This document shows positions 9,400 to 18,528 of a stretch of DNA of 64,000 nt, piece after piece. The stretch is from Bradyrhizobium sp. BTAi1 (GTDB lineage: Bacteria; Pseudomonadota; Alphaproteobacteria; Rhizobiales; Xanthobacteraceae). The DNA lies in NCBI RefSeq assembly GCF_000015165.1, contig NC_009485.1, forward strand, positions 6,963,501 to 7,027,500, read 5' to 3'. A program made the translations under genes and the position numbers. The notes below the pieces were generated by a model. It saw only the letters and a list, made by a program, of their open reading frames with translations, ran no database searches and was not told where the DNA came from. Each line of letters opens with the position of its first letter. Within the stretch, counting starts at the first letter, position 1.

Positions 9400-9447
9400 A
9401 CCGCCGCGCCCGCGCACCGGCTTGCAGCGGACGGGCGCGGGCGGTCT
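9400..9447. terminator. GC-rich hairpin between convergent genes
   Basis: Imperfect inverted repeat (ACCGCCGCGCCCG against CGGGCGCGGGCGGT, one bulge) in the 84-base gap between the convergent TPR and molybdopterin-oxidase genes. There is no long T run, so its strength as a terminator is uncertain. Confidence 0.4.
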
Positions 9448-9459
9448 CATCGCTCATCG

Positions 9460-11793
9460 TCAGGCCGCAGCCTTCTTTGCCTTGGCATCGCGGATCGCAG
9501 CCCACACCTTCTCCGGCGTCAGCGGCGTCTGCAGGTTGGTGATGCCGAGTTCGAACAGCGCGTCCATCACGCCGTTGGTGACGCAGGGCGGGCCGCCGAT
9601 GGCACCGGACTCGCCACAGCCTTTCGAACCCAGCGGATTGGTTTTGCAGGGCGCGGAATCGTCGAGCGTGACGACGATCGGCGGCACGTCGTCGGCGCGT
9701 GGGATGCAGTAGTCCTGATAGGTCGCGGTCAGGAGCTGGCCGTCGGCATCATAGGCGACGTTCTCGTACAGCGCCTGGCCGATGCCCTGGGCGACGCCGC
9801 CATGGATCTGGCCGGCCACCAACATCGGATTGACCGCGACCCCGACGTCGTCGACCGTGGTGTAGCGCACCACGCGGCTGATGCCGGTCTCCGGGTCGAT
9901 CTCGACCTCGCAGATATGCGTGCCGTTCGGCCAGCTCGGGCCGTCGACCTCGCCCTCGCTGTCGACCGACAGCTTGGCGCCCTGTTCTTTCTGTGCGATC
10001 TCGAACAGGCTGATGCGGCGGTCGGTGCCGACGACCGTGAGAAAGCCGTCGCGATATTCGATGTCCTCGACCGCCGTCTCCAGCAGATTCGATGCCTTTT
10101 CCCGGGCCTTCGTCATCAGGTCGTTCGACGATACCGCCACTGCCGTGCCGCCGACGAACAGCGAGCGCGAGCCAACGCTGCCGAAACCGGTGGCCAGATC
10201 GGTGTCGCCCTGCACGACGTCGATCTTGTCCAAGGGAATGCCGAGCGTGTCGGAGATCATCTGGGTGTAGGTGGTCTGCAGCCCCTGCCCCATTGCCATG
10301 GTGCCGGAATGCAGGATCACGCGGCCCTCGGACGTCGCGTGCAGCGACACCTTCTCGGTGTGGGCGCGACCGCCCGTCCATTCGATGTAGCTCGTCAGCC
10401 CGCGGCCGTAGAGCATGCCGCGCTTTTTGGCTTCGCGCTTCCGCGCATTGAAGCCGTCCCAGTCGGCGAGCTTGGAGGCGCGCTCCAGCATGTGGGCGAA
10501 GGCACCGGAATCATACACCTGGCCGACCGCATTGGTGTAGGGCAATTGCGCCGGCTTGATGTAGTTCGCCTTGCGGATGGTGCGCGGATCGATGCCGATC
10601 TGGCGTGCCGCCGTATCGAACAGGCGCTCGACGATGAACACCGCCTCGGGGCGTCCGGCGCCGCGATAGGCGCCGACCGGCGCGGTGTGCGTCATCACCG
10701 TCTTCACCTCGAAATGCACCAGCGGCAAATCGTAGACGCCGGTCTGCACGAACGGCCCGAGCACCAGCGGGATGATGTTGGCCGCGCCGGACGAATAGGC
10801 GCCGGTGGCGCCGATCGAGCGCACGCGATAGGCCAGCACCTTGCCCTTGGCGTCCAACGCGAACTCGGCGGTCGAGGTGAGGTCGCGGCCATGGGTGCCG
10901 CCGACGAACTCATCCGTACGCTCGGCGCGCCAGCGGATCTTCTTGGCCAGCTTGGTGGCGGCATAAGCGACGATGCCATCCTCCGGATAGAGGTTGGTCT
11001 TCTGGCCGAAGCCGCCGCCGATGTCGCCGACCAGCACGCGCACGCTCTCCTTCGGCCGCTTCAGCACGGCTTCCGCCAGCACGTCGCGGGTCGAGGCCGG
11101 CGTCTGCGACTGCACATACAGCAGCAGGCGGCCGGTCTTCTTCTCGATCTCGGCGATCGTCGAGCGCGGCTCCATTGCCGAAGGCACCAGGCGCTGGCTG
11201 ACGATGTCGAGCGAGACCTTGTGCGGGGCGCTGGCGAAGGCCTCTTCGACCTTGGCGGCATCGCCATAGCTCATCGCGGCGACAATGTTGTCGGGCGCCT
11301 CGGCCCAGACGACGGGCGCGCCAGGCTCGAGCGCCTGCACCGGATCGGTGACTGCCGGCAGCACCTCATAGTCGACGACGATCGCTTCGGCGGCTTCCTG
11401 CGCGATCACGCGCGAGGTGGCGACGACGGCCGCGACGGCCTCACCGGTGTATCGGACGACCTCATGGGCGAGCAGGCGACGCGGCGGCACCGTCATCGGC
11501 TTGCCGTCCGGCCGCTTGAAGATCGCGAGCGTCGGGATGGTGCCGACGTCGTCGGCGACGAGATCGGCGCCGGTATAGATCGCCTGCACGCCCGCGATCT
11601 CGCGCGCCGCAGCGGTGTCGATCGACAGGATTTTCGCATGCGCATGCGGCGAGCGCAGCACGTAAAGCCACAGCGCGCCGTCATCCGGCTTGTCGTCGAT
11701 GAACTGCCCCTTCCCGGTGAGCAGCCGCTGATCCTCCAGGCGCTTGACGGGCTGCCCCGATCCGAACCGCATATTGTTGGGAAGAATGTTCAT
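9460..11793 (-). CDS. Xanthine dehydrogenase family molybdopterin-binding subunit (CoxL-like, form II)
   Basis: 777 residues spanning both Ald_Xan_dh domains: an N-terminal a/b hammerhead (RLLTGKGQFIDD, VVRYTGEAVAAVVA) and the molybdenum-cofactor domain (GGGFGQKTNLYPED; active-site loop AYRGAGR near residue 380; catalytic-Glu motif GCGESGAIG near the C-terminus). The AYRGAGR loop is the form II type, not the AYRCSFR loop of true CO dehydrogenase, so CO oxidation should not be assumed. No CoxS-type (2Fe-2S) or CoxM-type (FAD) subunit gene is adjacent, so partners must be encoded elsewhere if it forms the usual heterotrimer. The substrate is probably an aldehyde or N-heterocycle (family inference). 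Confidence 0.9.
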   Translation of the reverse strand: MNILPNNMRFGSGQPVKRLEDQRLLTGKGQFIDDKPDDGALWLYVLRSPHAHAKILSIDTAAAREIAGVQAIYTGADLVADDVGTIPTLAIFKRPDGKPMTVPPRRLLAHEVVRYTGEAVAAVVATSRVIAQEAAEAIVVDYEVLPAVTDPVQALEPGAPVVWAEAPDNIVAAMSYGDAAKVEEAFASAPHKVSLDIVSQRLVPSAMEPRSTIAEIEKKTGRLLLYVQSQTPASTRDVLAEAVLKRPKESVRVLVGDIGGGFGQKTNLYPEDGIVAYAATKLAKKIRWRAERTDEFVGGTHGRDLTSTAEFALDAKGKVLAYRVRSIGATGAYSSGAANIIPLVLGPFVQTGVYDLPLVHFEVKTVMTHTAPVGAYRGAGRPEAVFIVERLFDTAARQIGIDPRTIRKANYIKPAQLPYTNAVGQVYDSGAFAHMLERASKLADWDGFNARKREAKKRGMLYGRGLTSYIEWTGGRAHTEKVSLHATSEGRVILHSGTMAMGQGLQTTYTQMISDTLGIPLDKIDVVQGDTDLATGFGSVGSRSLFVGGTAVAVSSNDLMTKAREKASNLLETAVEDIEYRDGFLTVVGTDRRISLFEIAQKEQGAKLSVDSEGEVDGPSWPNGTHICEVEIDPETGISRVVRYTTVDDVGVAVNPMLVAGQIHGGVAQGIGQALYENVAYDADGQLLTATYQDYCIPRADDVPPIVVTLDDSAPCKTNPLGSKGCGESGAIGGPPCVTNGVMDALFELGITNLQTPLTPEKVWAAIRDAKAKKAAA

Positions 11794-11867
11794 TCGTCAG
11801 TCCTTGGGTAAGTTCAAATGCAATTGCATGCTTTTTAGCGGATTTGCCGGTCGACACAACCGCTGCC

Positions 11868-12012
11868 GTCATTCCGGGACGGGCGTCAGCGCGAGCCCCA
11901 AATCCATGGCCACAAACAATGTTTTAGGGGGTCGGCGTCGCCAAACCTGGCCGGCCGAGGCGCCGCGGAGACGGGATGCCGGGCTCGGCCCTTCGGGCTG
12001 TCCCGGAATGAC
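11868..12012. repeat. Extragenic palindromic (REP/BIME-like) element
   Basis: A perfect 12-base inverted repeat (GTCATTCCGGGA at 11868-11879, TCCCGGAATGAC at 12001-12012) bounds a GC-rich segment in an otherwise gene-free 249-base gap. This layout, two outward tips reading GTCATTCCGGGA, recalls dispersed extragenic palindromes of Bradyrhizobium-type genomes (from memory, not searched). A related tip occurs at 41808-41839. Confidence 0.6.
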
Positions 12013-12042
12013 ACCGGAGAGAGCCGGGCCGTCATCCGCGTG

Positions 12043-12918
12043 TCACCCCAGGCTGCGCAGCACCTCTTCGACGACCTTGCGCTGCTGGGCGGTCAGTGCG
12101 GCCTGTGGCGGCACCGGGTCGCCGACGTCATATCCCTGGATCGCCAGCCCGGCCTTGATGCAGGCGGCGAGATTGAAGCGGGCAAACGCCTCGTTGACGC
12201 GCCAAAGCTTCTTCTGCAGCTTGAGCGCATCATCCCAACAGGACGCCCTGCAGAGATTGTAGAGCTCGACGCTCTGGCGCGGGATGATGCAGGCGGGTCC
12301 GGCCATCCACCCCTCGCCGCCGATCAGCATCACGGCAGCGGGAATGTGCGACGACGCCGCGAACACCTTCAGGGCATCGCCGCATCGGTTGATGATCGAC
12401 AACAACCGTCCCGTATTGGTCGAGGCGTCCTTGATGTAGTTGATGCGCGGATGCTCGGCGAGGCGCGCGATCACATCGAGCGACAGGTCGGACCGTTGAA
12501 ATTGCGGATTGGTGTAGATGACGACAGGAACATCGACGGCATCGGCGATGGCACGAAAATAGGCCTCGATGCCCGCATCACTCACCGGAAAATAGGCCTC
12601 GAGCACCGCGAGAATGCCGCTGACGCCGCGCTTCTGATAGGCCTTGGCCTGCGCCACCGCGTCGGCGATCGCGGTCGATGCCACACCGGCGACGACCGGA
12701 ACGCGTCCCTTCGCCGCGTCGATGGTCGCCTCGACCACGATCATGCGCTGGGCGCGGTCGAGATAGGCGAACTCGCCGGTCGAACCGAGCGGCGTCAGGC
12801 CATGCACGCCGGCATGGATCAGGTCATCGCAAAGCCGTTCCAGCACATCGGTGCGGATCGTACCGTCGGCGCTGATCGGTGAAGCCAGATAGGGAAAGAC
12901 GCCGTGAAAATCGCTCAT
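12043..12918 (-). CDS. Dihydrodipicolinate synthase/N-acetylneuraminate lyase family aldolase
   Basis: 291 residues forming a TIM-barrel class I aldolase. Visible active-site parts: GSTGE (45-49, the GTTGE-type pyruvate carboxylate loop), Tyr135 in VIYTNP, and Schiff-base Lys163 in YIKDAS. ATG 12918 was chosen because the family normally begins a few residues before the first strand (HGVFPYLASP). The neighbouring genes are not lysine-biosynthetic, and no lysA- or dapB-like gene is nearby, so a catabolic 2-keto-acid aldolase or lyase is as likely as true DapA. Specific substrate unresolved. Confidence 0.85.
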   Translation of the reverse strand: MSDFHGVFPYLASPISADGTIRTDVLERLCDDLIHAGVHGLTPLGSTGEFAYLDRAQRMIVVEATIDAAKGRVPVVAGVASTAIADAVAQAKAYQKRGVSGILAVLEAYFPVSDAGIEAYFRAIADAVDVPVVIYTNPQFQRSDLSLDVIARLAEHPRINYIKDASTNTGRLLSIINRCGDALKVFAASSHIPAAVMLIGGEGWMAGPACIIPRQSVELYNLCRASCWDDALKLQKKLWRVNEAFARFNLAACIKAGLAIQGYDVGDPVPPQAALTAQQRKVVEEVLRSLG

Positions 12919-13568
12919 GCGATCGGTATAGCGGCCGGCCGGCCGCCCCCGCAAGCGGGCGACGTGCGCGCCTGCCGCGCGCAAAGGAGTGGTCCGCTGC
13001 CGGCAGGACATGCTCTTCAGCGGCCGGACAGGTCCGGCACCGGCCGGTCCGGAGCCCTGCCGACAAAGACTGCAGCCGCAGCGCCGGGCCTCGCCCACGC
13101 GTCCACCAGGGTGGCATGACGTCCCTGCGGAGCCGCTCGCTGCGCGCGGACACCGGCAGGTGACGCAAACGATGCAACCGCTGCGATTGTCCCAGCCCTC
13201 CGTCTCATGACATCACCTCTCCGATCCCGCGATCGCTCGTTGCATGCGGACCATAACGGCCGGCACGCCCCAGGGAATGTGCTGCACGTCACGCGATTTG
13301 ATGAGGCCATAGGCCCTCGCGTTAAACGTCATTTCAAACTTTTTCTTCACCATGCCGGAAGCTGCAACAGCGAGACCCCAGATAGGTTCAAGCGTTTCAT
13401 GGTTCCAAACCCGGCAGAATTGGCTGCGAATTTCGCCATTTTCAGTCATTTTTCCGCCGAATTGGCCCAGCATCGTGCAAGGCGGAAAGTGTTAGTACGA
13501 GTGCTCCAGCGTAAATTCGCCGTGGGAATTTCGATCGGAGACGAGGGAAACCTGCAGCGAGATCGATC
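12919..13568. other. 650-base intergenic region, no well-supported gene
   Basis: Between the divergent aldolase and J-domain genes. It contains GC-rich self-complementary stretches near 13019-13060 (repeated GGCCGG and CCGGCC words) and a lower-GC part near 13320-13500, which probably holds the J-domain gene promoter. One minus-strand frame is listed separately at low confidence. Confidence 0.5.
13213..13449 (-). CDS. Possible small hypothetical protein
   Basis: A 78-residue frame from ATG 13449 (MTENGEIRSQFCRVWNHE) with balanced amino-acid composition, unlike the Arg/Pro-rich shadow frames around it. No clear ribosome site and no family recognised. It would be divergent from the J-domain gene by 119 bases. 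It may be chance coding potential. Confidence 0.25.
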   Translation of the reverse strand: MTENGEIRSQFCRVWNHETLEPIWGLAVAASGMVKKKFEMTFNARAYGLIKSRDVQHIPWGVPAVMVRMQRAIAGSER

Positions 13569-14636
13569 ATGAAGACGCTTTACGATTTGCTCGGAGCTCT
13601 TCCGGACGACGACGCTGACGACATCAGGGCAGCGTTCCGCAAGGCGGTCAAGGAGAGCCATCCCGACCTCAACGCGGGAGATCCCGACACGGCGCTGCGG
13701 TTTCGGCAGATCGTCCGCGCTCACGACATCCTCGGCGACAGGGAGCAGCGTGCTGCTTATGACCGCCTGCTCGGGGCCGCGCAGGACGAGAGTCAGCAGG
13801 AGTCCAAGCTCGCCGTCGCGGCCAAGGTGCACAAGGTCGCATCCGGCGTGATGGCGTTGGCCGGCGCCTCTGCCGTGGCGCTGACCGGTTATCTCCTGTT
13901 CACCCATATGTCGGCGGCTTCAGTCGCGCCATTGAAGCCGATCGTGGTCGCGACCAACAAGCTCAAGCCGCATGAAGTGCCTGCCAAGCCGATCGAGACG
14001 GTTGCGGTGACGCCGGAGGCGACGACGACCGCGGAGGCGCCCGCGGGAGCCGCCGTCGAGACGCCGGCCGATGCCGCCGCAAACGCCGGTGCACCGGCAG
14101 CTGCCGAGACCCTGCCGCTTCGGGTCAGCAAGGTCGACGCGGTCTACTCGGCCGAGCAGGAGCGTTCGTCCTGCGCGCCGGGCGCTGCTGCTTCGTGCAA
14201 TGCGGACGCAGCCTTCCCCGGCAACGCTCCATCGAACGATGCGCGCGCCTTCCATGATCGCGGCATGGCTTCGTTCCAGAAAGGCGACCTCTCGGCGGCT
14301 CTGAGCGATCTGGACACCGCGATCCAGCTCGATCCGCGCTATCAAGAGGCCTATATCGATCGCGGCATCGTTTTCTACCGGATGCGCAAATTCGATCGTG
14401 CCTTCGCCGACGTCGCTGCTGCCAAGCGGCTGGAAAAGGCAAACCGGGCCGTGCTGGATGCGATGGCGAAGCGTCAGCCGCTCCGCCCCTTGAAGCTTGA
14501 TCCGCCCAAAACGGAGGCTAAGGCGGAGCTGCCGAAGTCCGAGCCGCCAAAGGTCGCCGCCGCGACCACCATGTCCCCGAGAATGGCAACAGCGACGCCG
14601 GTCTATGCCATCAGCGATCCAAGCCGCGCTCCGTGA
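13569..14636 (+). CDS. J-domain protein with membrane segment and C-terminal TPR
   Basis: 355 residues. N-terminal J domain (about 3-68) with the HPD tripeptide in ESHPDLN that stimulates DnaK ATPase. A membrane helix (about 95-115, GVMALAGASAVALTGYLLF) is followed by an Ala/Pro/Glu-rich linker (120-215) and a pair of TPR-like helices (about 228-295, AFHDRGMASFQKGDLSAALSDLD). The tail is Lys/Pro-rich. The topology suggests a cytosolic J domain and a periplasmic or membrane-proximal TPR domain. No clear operon partner. A co-chaperone at the membrane is a reasonable inference; clients are unknown. Confidence 0.85.
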   Translation: MKTLYDLLGALPDDDADDIRAAFRKAVKESHPDLNAGDPDTALRFRQIVRAHDILGDREQRAAYDRLLGAAQDESQQESKLAVAAKVHKVASGVMALAGASAVALTGYLLFTHMSAASVAPLKPIVVATNKLKPHEVPAKPIETVAVTPEATTTAEAPAGAAVETPADAAANAGAPAAAETLPLRVSKVDAVYSAEQERSSCAPGAAASCNADAAFPGNAPSNDARAFHDRGMASFQKGDLSAALSDLDTAIQLDPRYQEAYIDRGIVFYRMRKFDRAFADVAAAKRLEKANRAVLDAMAKRQPLRPLKLDPPKTEAKAELPKSEPPKVAAATTMSPRMATATPVYAISDPSRAP

Positions 14637-14743
14637 GGCTTCGACGTTTGCGTTGACGAAGATTTAAGGTAATCGCAAACCTCTTCGTCGCGCGAGATGT
14701 GGCCACCCATCAACTGTTAGGAAAGGTGTCTCATGGTGGTTCC

Positions 14744-15880
14744 ATGGGACATGGGCAGTCTTCCAGATTCGTTGATCCGAACCCGGCGATCCGGCGCGAG
14801 CTGGTCGAGCTCCTGTACACGTCCCTGCCGCAGGTGATGTCGATCAACGCGGCCGCGATCACCGGATCGGTCACGCTGGCCGTCCTGCATCGCGACCCCG
14901 GCTACATCGCGATCACGTTCGCGATCATCGTCAACGCGATCGGCCGCGTGGTCAGCCTGCTCCGCTACAAGCAGCGCAGCGCCCGCCTCTCCGACCGGGA
15001 CGTGGTGCTCTGGGAAAAGGTCTATGCCGCCGGCGCAACCGCCTTTGGCCTCGCGCTCGGCGCCCTCACCTTTCGGGCCTTTCAGCTCAACGATGCGCCG
15101 GGCGCGTGGATCGCGTTCGGACTGTCGATGTCCTATTGCGTCGGCATGGTCTCGCGCGCGGCGATCCGCCCCTGGGTGGTGCTGACGACAACCGCCGTGC
15201 TGTTCGCGCCCACATTGGTGGCCGGCTTGATGCGCCCGGAGCTGCCCTACCAGCTCGGCGCCGCAATGCTCGTCCTGTTCTGGTTCTCGATCCGCGAAGC
15301 ATCGCGCCATCTCAGCACCGCGTTCATCGAGCGACTCGAGGCCAAACATGCGCTGGCCCGCCAGGCCAACCACGACTTCCTGACCGGCCTGCCGAATCGG
15401 GCCGCGTTCCTCGCCGCACTGGAGCGCACCACAGGCAGCGTCGCGATCATCGCCATCGATCTCGACGGCTTCAAGCCGGTCAACGATCGCCACGGTCACC
15501 ATGCCGGCGATGAGCTACTGCGCCAGGTCGCGACGCGGCTGTCGGATTGCGTAGGCTCAGGCGGCCTTGCCGCGCGCTTCGGTGGCGACGAGTTCATGCT
15601 GCTGAAGCCGGTCGCAGACGGTGCCGAAGGACGCGATGAATCGATGGCGCTGGCGCGCGAGGCCGTCCGCACCTTGTCGATGCCGTTCCTGCTGTCCGAT
15701 ATCCCCATGGTGATCGGCGCCAGCGCCGGACTGCTCGTGAACGAGCGGCCGCTGACGGACGACACGGTCGACGAGGTGCTGCGCCGGGTCGACGAGGCGC
15801 TTTATGCGGCCAAGCGCGCCGGTGGCGGCCGCTGTAGCTGGGCCGACGCCGACACCGCACAGCTTCGTCAGGCCGGCTGA
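14744..15880 (+). CDS. Membrane-bound diguanylate cyclase (GGDEF)
   Basis: About 378 residues from ATG 14744 (GTG 14699 or 14726 also in frame). Five or six hydrophobic helices (about 30-195) precede a GGDEF domain with DFLTGLPNRAAF and an intact ARFGGDEF active site. The RxxD inhibitory site normally found just upstream is absent (CVGSGGLAARFGGDEF), so product inhibition through the I-site is unlikely. It makes c-di-GMP from GTP. A close paralogue on the opposite strand starts near 24438 and shares the membrane-domain layout. No EAL domain. Confidence 0.9.
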   Translation: MGHGQSSRFVDPNPAIRRELVELLYTSLPQVMSINAAAITGSVTLAVLHRDPGYIAITFAIIVNAIGRVVSLLRYKQRSARLSDRDVVLWEKVYAAGATAFGLALGALTFRAFQLNDAPGAWIAFGLSMSYCVGMVSRAAIRPWVVLTTTAVLFAPTLVAGLMRPELPYQLGAAMLVLFWFSIREASRHLSTAFIERLEAKHALARQANHDFLTGLPNRAAFLAALERTTGSVAIIAIDLDGFKPVNDRHGHHAGDELLRQVATRLSDCVGSGGLAARFGGDEFMLLKPVADGAEGRDESMALAREAVRTLSMPFLLSDIPMVIGASAGLLVNERPLTDDTVDEVLRRVDEALYAAKRAGGGRCSWADADTAQLRQAG

Positions 15881-15900
15881 GAGCGCTCGCCTTGCCGGTG

Positions 15901-16830
15901 CTATGACATCTCGATGCCGCGCATCACCGCATCAATCTGATCTGCGGCAATCTCCCCCTCGCGCCCAATCAGCACCAGTTGCGCCGTCAGTCCGTCGGCC
16001 GGCGGCAGCGGCGCGGGCGCCAGCGTGCCGCGCGTCGCCACCGACTGAAACAGGATCGGCTTCCCCGGATGCTCGGTGAACAGCAGGAGCCCCTTGATGC
16101 GCAGGGTCCGCGCCGCCAGCTGCCCGATCACCTGCTGAAAGCGAGCGAGCGACAGCGGTGCACGTGAGGTCCAGGTCACCGTTGCGAACGGCTCGGACAT
16201 CACCGGCATCTGCCGCGGCATAGCCCGGGGCGCGCGCAGCTCGCGGCTGAACAGCAGATCGGGCGGCACGATGCCGTGCGCGACCTCGAAGATCGCCGAT
16301 TGCGGCTTGTGCCGACCGACCACGGCACGGACCTCGTCCAGCGCCACGCGGTCGAGCAGATCGGTCTTCGTCAGCAATGCGAAATCGGCCGCGCGCAGCT
16401 GCGAGCGCCACAGCGCATCCTGCTCCAGCTCCGGCGCGTCGCGCAGCCGCTGCGGATCGACCAGCGTCACCACAGTCTCCAGCGGCGCGACCTTGAAGAT
16501 CACAGGATCCATCAGGTTGCGGATGATCTCGGCCGGATCCGAGATGCCCGAGGTCTCGATCACGATCGCATCGGGCGCGGGATCGCGCTTGATCACCGCC
16601 GACAATGTGCGCAGCAGGTCGCCCTGCAATGAGCAGCAGATGCAGCCGTTCTTCAGGCTGATCACCTCCTCGGTCACGGTCCCGAGCAGTTGCGCGTCGA
16701 TATCGACCGCGCCGAAATCGTTGACCACGGCGGCGATGCGCCGGCCGTCAGGATTGGCCAGCAGATGATTCAGCAAGGTCGTCTTGCCGGCGCCGAGCGC
16801 GCCGGCCACCAGCAGAACGGGGACGATCAT
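15901..16830 (-). CDS. COG0523 (CobW/YjiA-like) metallochaperone GTPase
   Basis: 309 residues with a P-loop GALGAGKTTLLN (about 11-22), the metal-binding CxCC motif (GCICCS, about 62-67), ETSGISDP and the guanine-specificity TKTD, then a CobW_C-type domain (about 220-300). Its start codon overlaps the stop of the upstream amidohydrolase gene by 4 bases (ATGA), so the two are translationally coupled. These proteins load Zn, Co, Fe or Ni into client enzymes; the coupled metal-dependent amidohydrolase is an obvious candidate client (inference). No cobalamin genes are nearby. Confidence 0.88.
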   Translation of the reverse strand: MIVPVLLVAGALGAGKTTLLNHLLANPDGRRIAAVVNDFGAVDIDAQLLGTVTEEVISLKNGCICCSLQGDLLRTLSAVIKRDPAPDAIVIETSGISDPAEIIRNLMDPVIFKVAPLETVVTLVDPQRLRDAPELEQDALWRSQLRAADFALLTKTDLLDRVALDEVRAVVGRHKPQSAIFEVAHGIVPPDLLFSRELRAPRAMPRQMPVMSEPFATVTWTSRAPLSLARFQQVIGQLAARTLRIKGLLLFTEHPGKPILFQSVATRGTLAPAPLPPADGLTAQLVLIGREGEIAADQIDAVMRGIEMS

Positions 16831-18320
16831 GACAGGACCGGCCGCCGCACCGGCCGGCCCGGTCGTGCGTCGCGGACGAGGTGTCCGCCGGCGATCACGG
16901 CGCGGCCATTGACGAGCAGATGTCTCACGCCTTCCGACGGCCGGTTCATGTTGAGGAAGTCGGCACGATCACGCAACGATGACAGATCGAGCACGGCGAT
17001 GTCCGCATCGCATCCCGCCTGCAGCCGTCCCTTGCGCCGCATCGCCGGCGTTGATCGCTCCAGGATCTGCGCCGGAATCAGCGTGCATTTGGCGAGGCCG
17101 TCGAGCAGCGGTACCGCCTGGCGGTCCAGCACCCATTCGCGCAGGAACTTCACGAAGGTCGCCGACGAGCGCGGATGCGACACCGCATCGTCCGGCAGCG
17201 GCCACGCTTCGCCGGTGTAGTCGGTGCCGTTGGACAGGATCCACGGCATCGCGTCCGACGCGATGGCCCCGCCGGGAAACAACACGGAGACATCGAGCAG
17301 GTCGCGATGGCGCGGATTGACGGCGACGTCGAGGAAGTGGATCAGCACCAGCGCCCCGGGATCGGTCTGCTGCCGCTGCAGCAACTCATCGCGGCTGCCG
17401 AGACGATGCCGCTCCGCCACCATCTCGATAGCGTCATAGCCGGTGCCCATGCGCTGGCAAAAGGCGGGATCGGCGAAGAAATCAGCCCCGACGACCGTCG
17501 AGCCGGTGCCATAGGGATAGGCCTCGACCGTGACCTTCAAGCCTTGCGCCTGCGCGGTCCGGACCAGCTCGGCACAGCGCCCGACATCCTGCAGGCTGGT
17601 GCTGTTAAAATGGCAGATATGCATGTGGGCACCGGTCGAGCCGGCCAGCCCGATCAGCCGCGTATAGGCATCGACCGAGCTGCGCGGATCGACGTTGGAC
17701 ATATAGGCGATGTGGGTATAGGTCGGCACATCCTGGCTCGCGGCCAGGCTGCACAGCTCGGACAATTCCTTGATGCCGGTGCCGGGCGCGTAGGCATTCG
17801 GGAAGGCGATGCCAAGGCCGCCCTGGTCCAGTCCCTGCCGCGTGCGCTCGACGATCTCGGCCGTCTCCGCAGCCGTCGCAACCTCTTCGATCCAACGCTT
17901 GTCGCGCATCGCCTCGCCCATGCCGGCAATGCTCGATGCGGTCTGCTGCGTGGTCATCGTCGCGATGCGCGCAAACACCCAGCCCGCCGCCGCGCCGTAA
18001 TTCAGTGTGCGGCCGATCGCTTCCTGCTCATCGTACCAGCGCGCCACCGGCATCACGCCGATCTCGAGCTCCAAGGTCGTGGTGACGCCATCGAAGGCCT
18101 GCATGCGATCGGCGGGCAGCGACTGGCCGTGCGCGTGCAGATCGATGAAGCCGGGCACGACGGCGAGCCCCGCCGCATCGATCACCTGATCCGCGACGCC
18201 TGCGATATCGCCGACCGCAGCGATGGCCCCGTCCTTGACGGCGACGTCGGCCGTCGCATCGAGCTTGGTTTCGGGGTCGAGCACGCGACCGCCGCGAATG
18301 ATCAGATCATAATGGGACAT
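16827..18320 (-). CDS. D-aminoacylase-like amidohydrolase
   Basis: 497 residues from ATG 18320, within a longer open frame whose N-terminal extension looks non-coding. Amidohydrolase-3/D-aminoacylase pattern: MSHYDLIIRGGRVLDPET strand, metal-binding HxH in GFIDLHAHGQ (about 62-66), HICHFNST in the barrel, SDAMPW near 350, and C-terminal AGCDADIAVLD. The enzyme should hydrolyse N-acyl-D-amino acids or related amides using Zn. It is coupled by a 4-base overlap to the COG0523 GTPase. The divergent gene encodes gamma-glutamyltransferase, hinting at a peptide/amide scavenging locus (inference). Confidence 0.85.
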   Translation of the reverse strand: MSHYDLIIRGGRVLDPETKLDATADVAVKDGAIAAVGDIAGVADQVIDAAGLAVVPGFIDLHAHGQSLPADRMQAFDGVTTTLELEIGVMPVARWYDEQEAIGRTLNYGAAAGWVFARIATMTTQQTASSIAGMGEAMRDKRWIEEVATAAETAEIVERTRQGLDQGGLGIAFPNAYAPGTGIKELSELCSLAASQDVPTYTHIAYMSNVDPRSSVDAYTRLIGLAGSTGAHMHICHFNSTSLQDVGRCAELVRTAQAQGLKVTVEAYPYGTGSTVVGADFFADPAFCQRMGTGYDAIEMVAERHRLGSRDELLQRQQTDPGALVLIHFLDVAVNPRHRDLLDVSVLFPGGAIASDAMPWILSNGTDYTGEAWPLPDDAVSHPRSSATFVKFLREWVLDRQAVPLLDGLAKCTLIPAQILERSTPAMRRKGRLQAGCDADIAVLDLSSLRDRADFLNMNRPSEGVRHLLVNGRAVIAGGHLVRDARPGRPVRRPVLS

Positions 18321-18528
18321 GCCGTCAGCAGGCTCACGAAGTGGAACTGCGCGCAGGCCTAACACAGATGCGCCGTGATGAAAACGCGACAGGACAGATC
18401 GATGCCCTCCACTGCATGCATGGCGCGCAACTATCAGTTCGGTCCGACAGCGATGCTCTTTCCTCGGCGCGTGGGATCGGTCAGGATGATCGGCACCGGC
18501 CGCCGCCGTTCGACAGAAGAGAATCAGG

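Noticed and set aside
9394..11811. 805-codon plus-strand frame opposite the molybdopterin oxidase
   Set aside because: Antisense shadow; the minus-strand product has the full set of family motifs.
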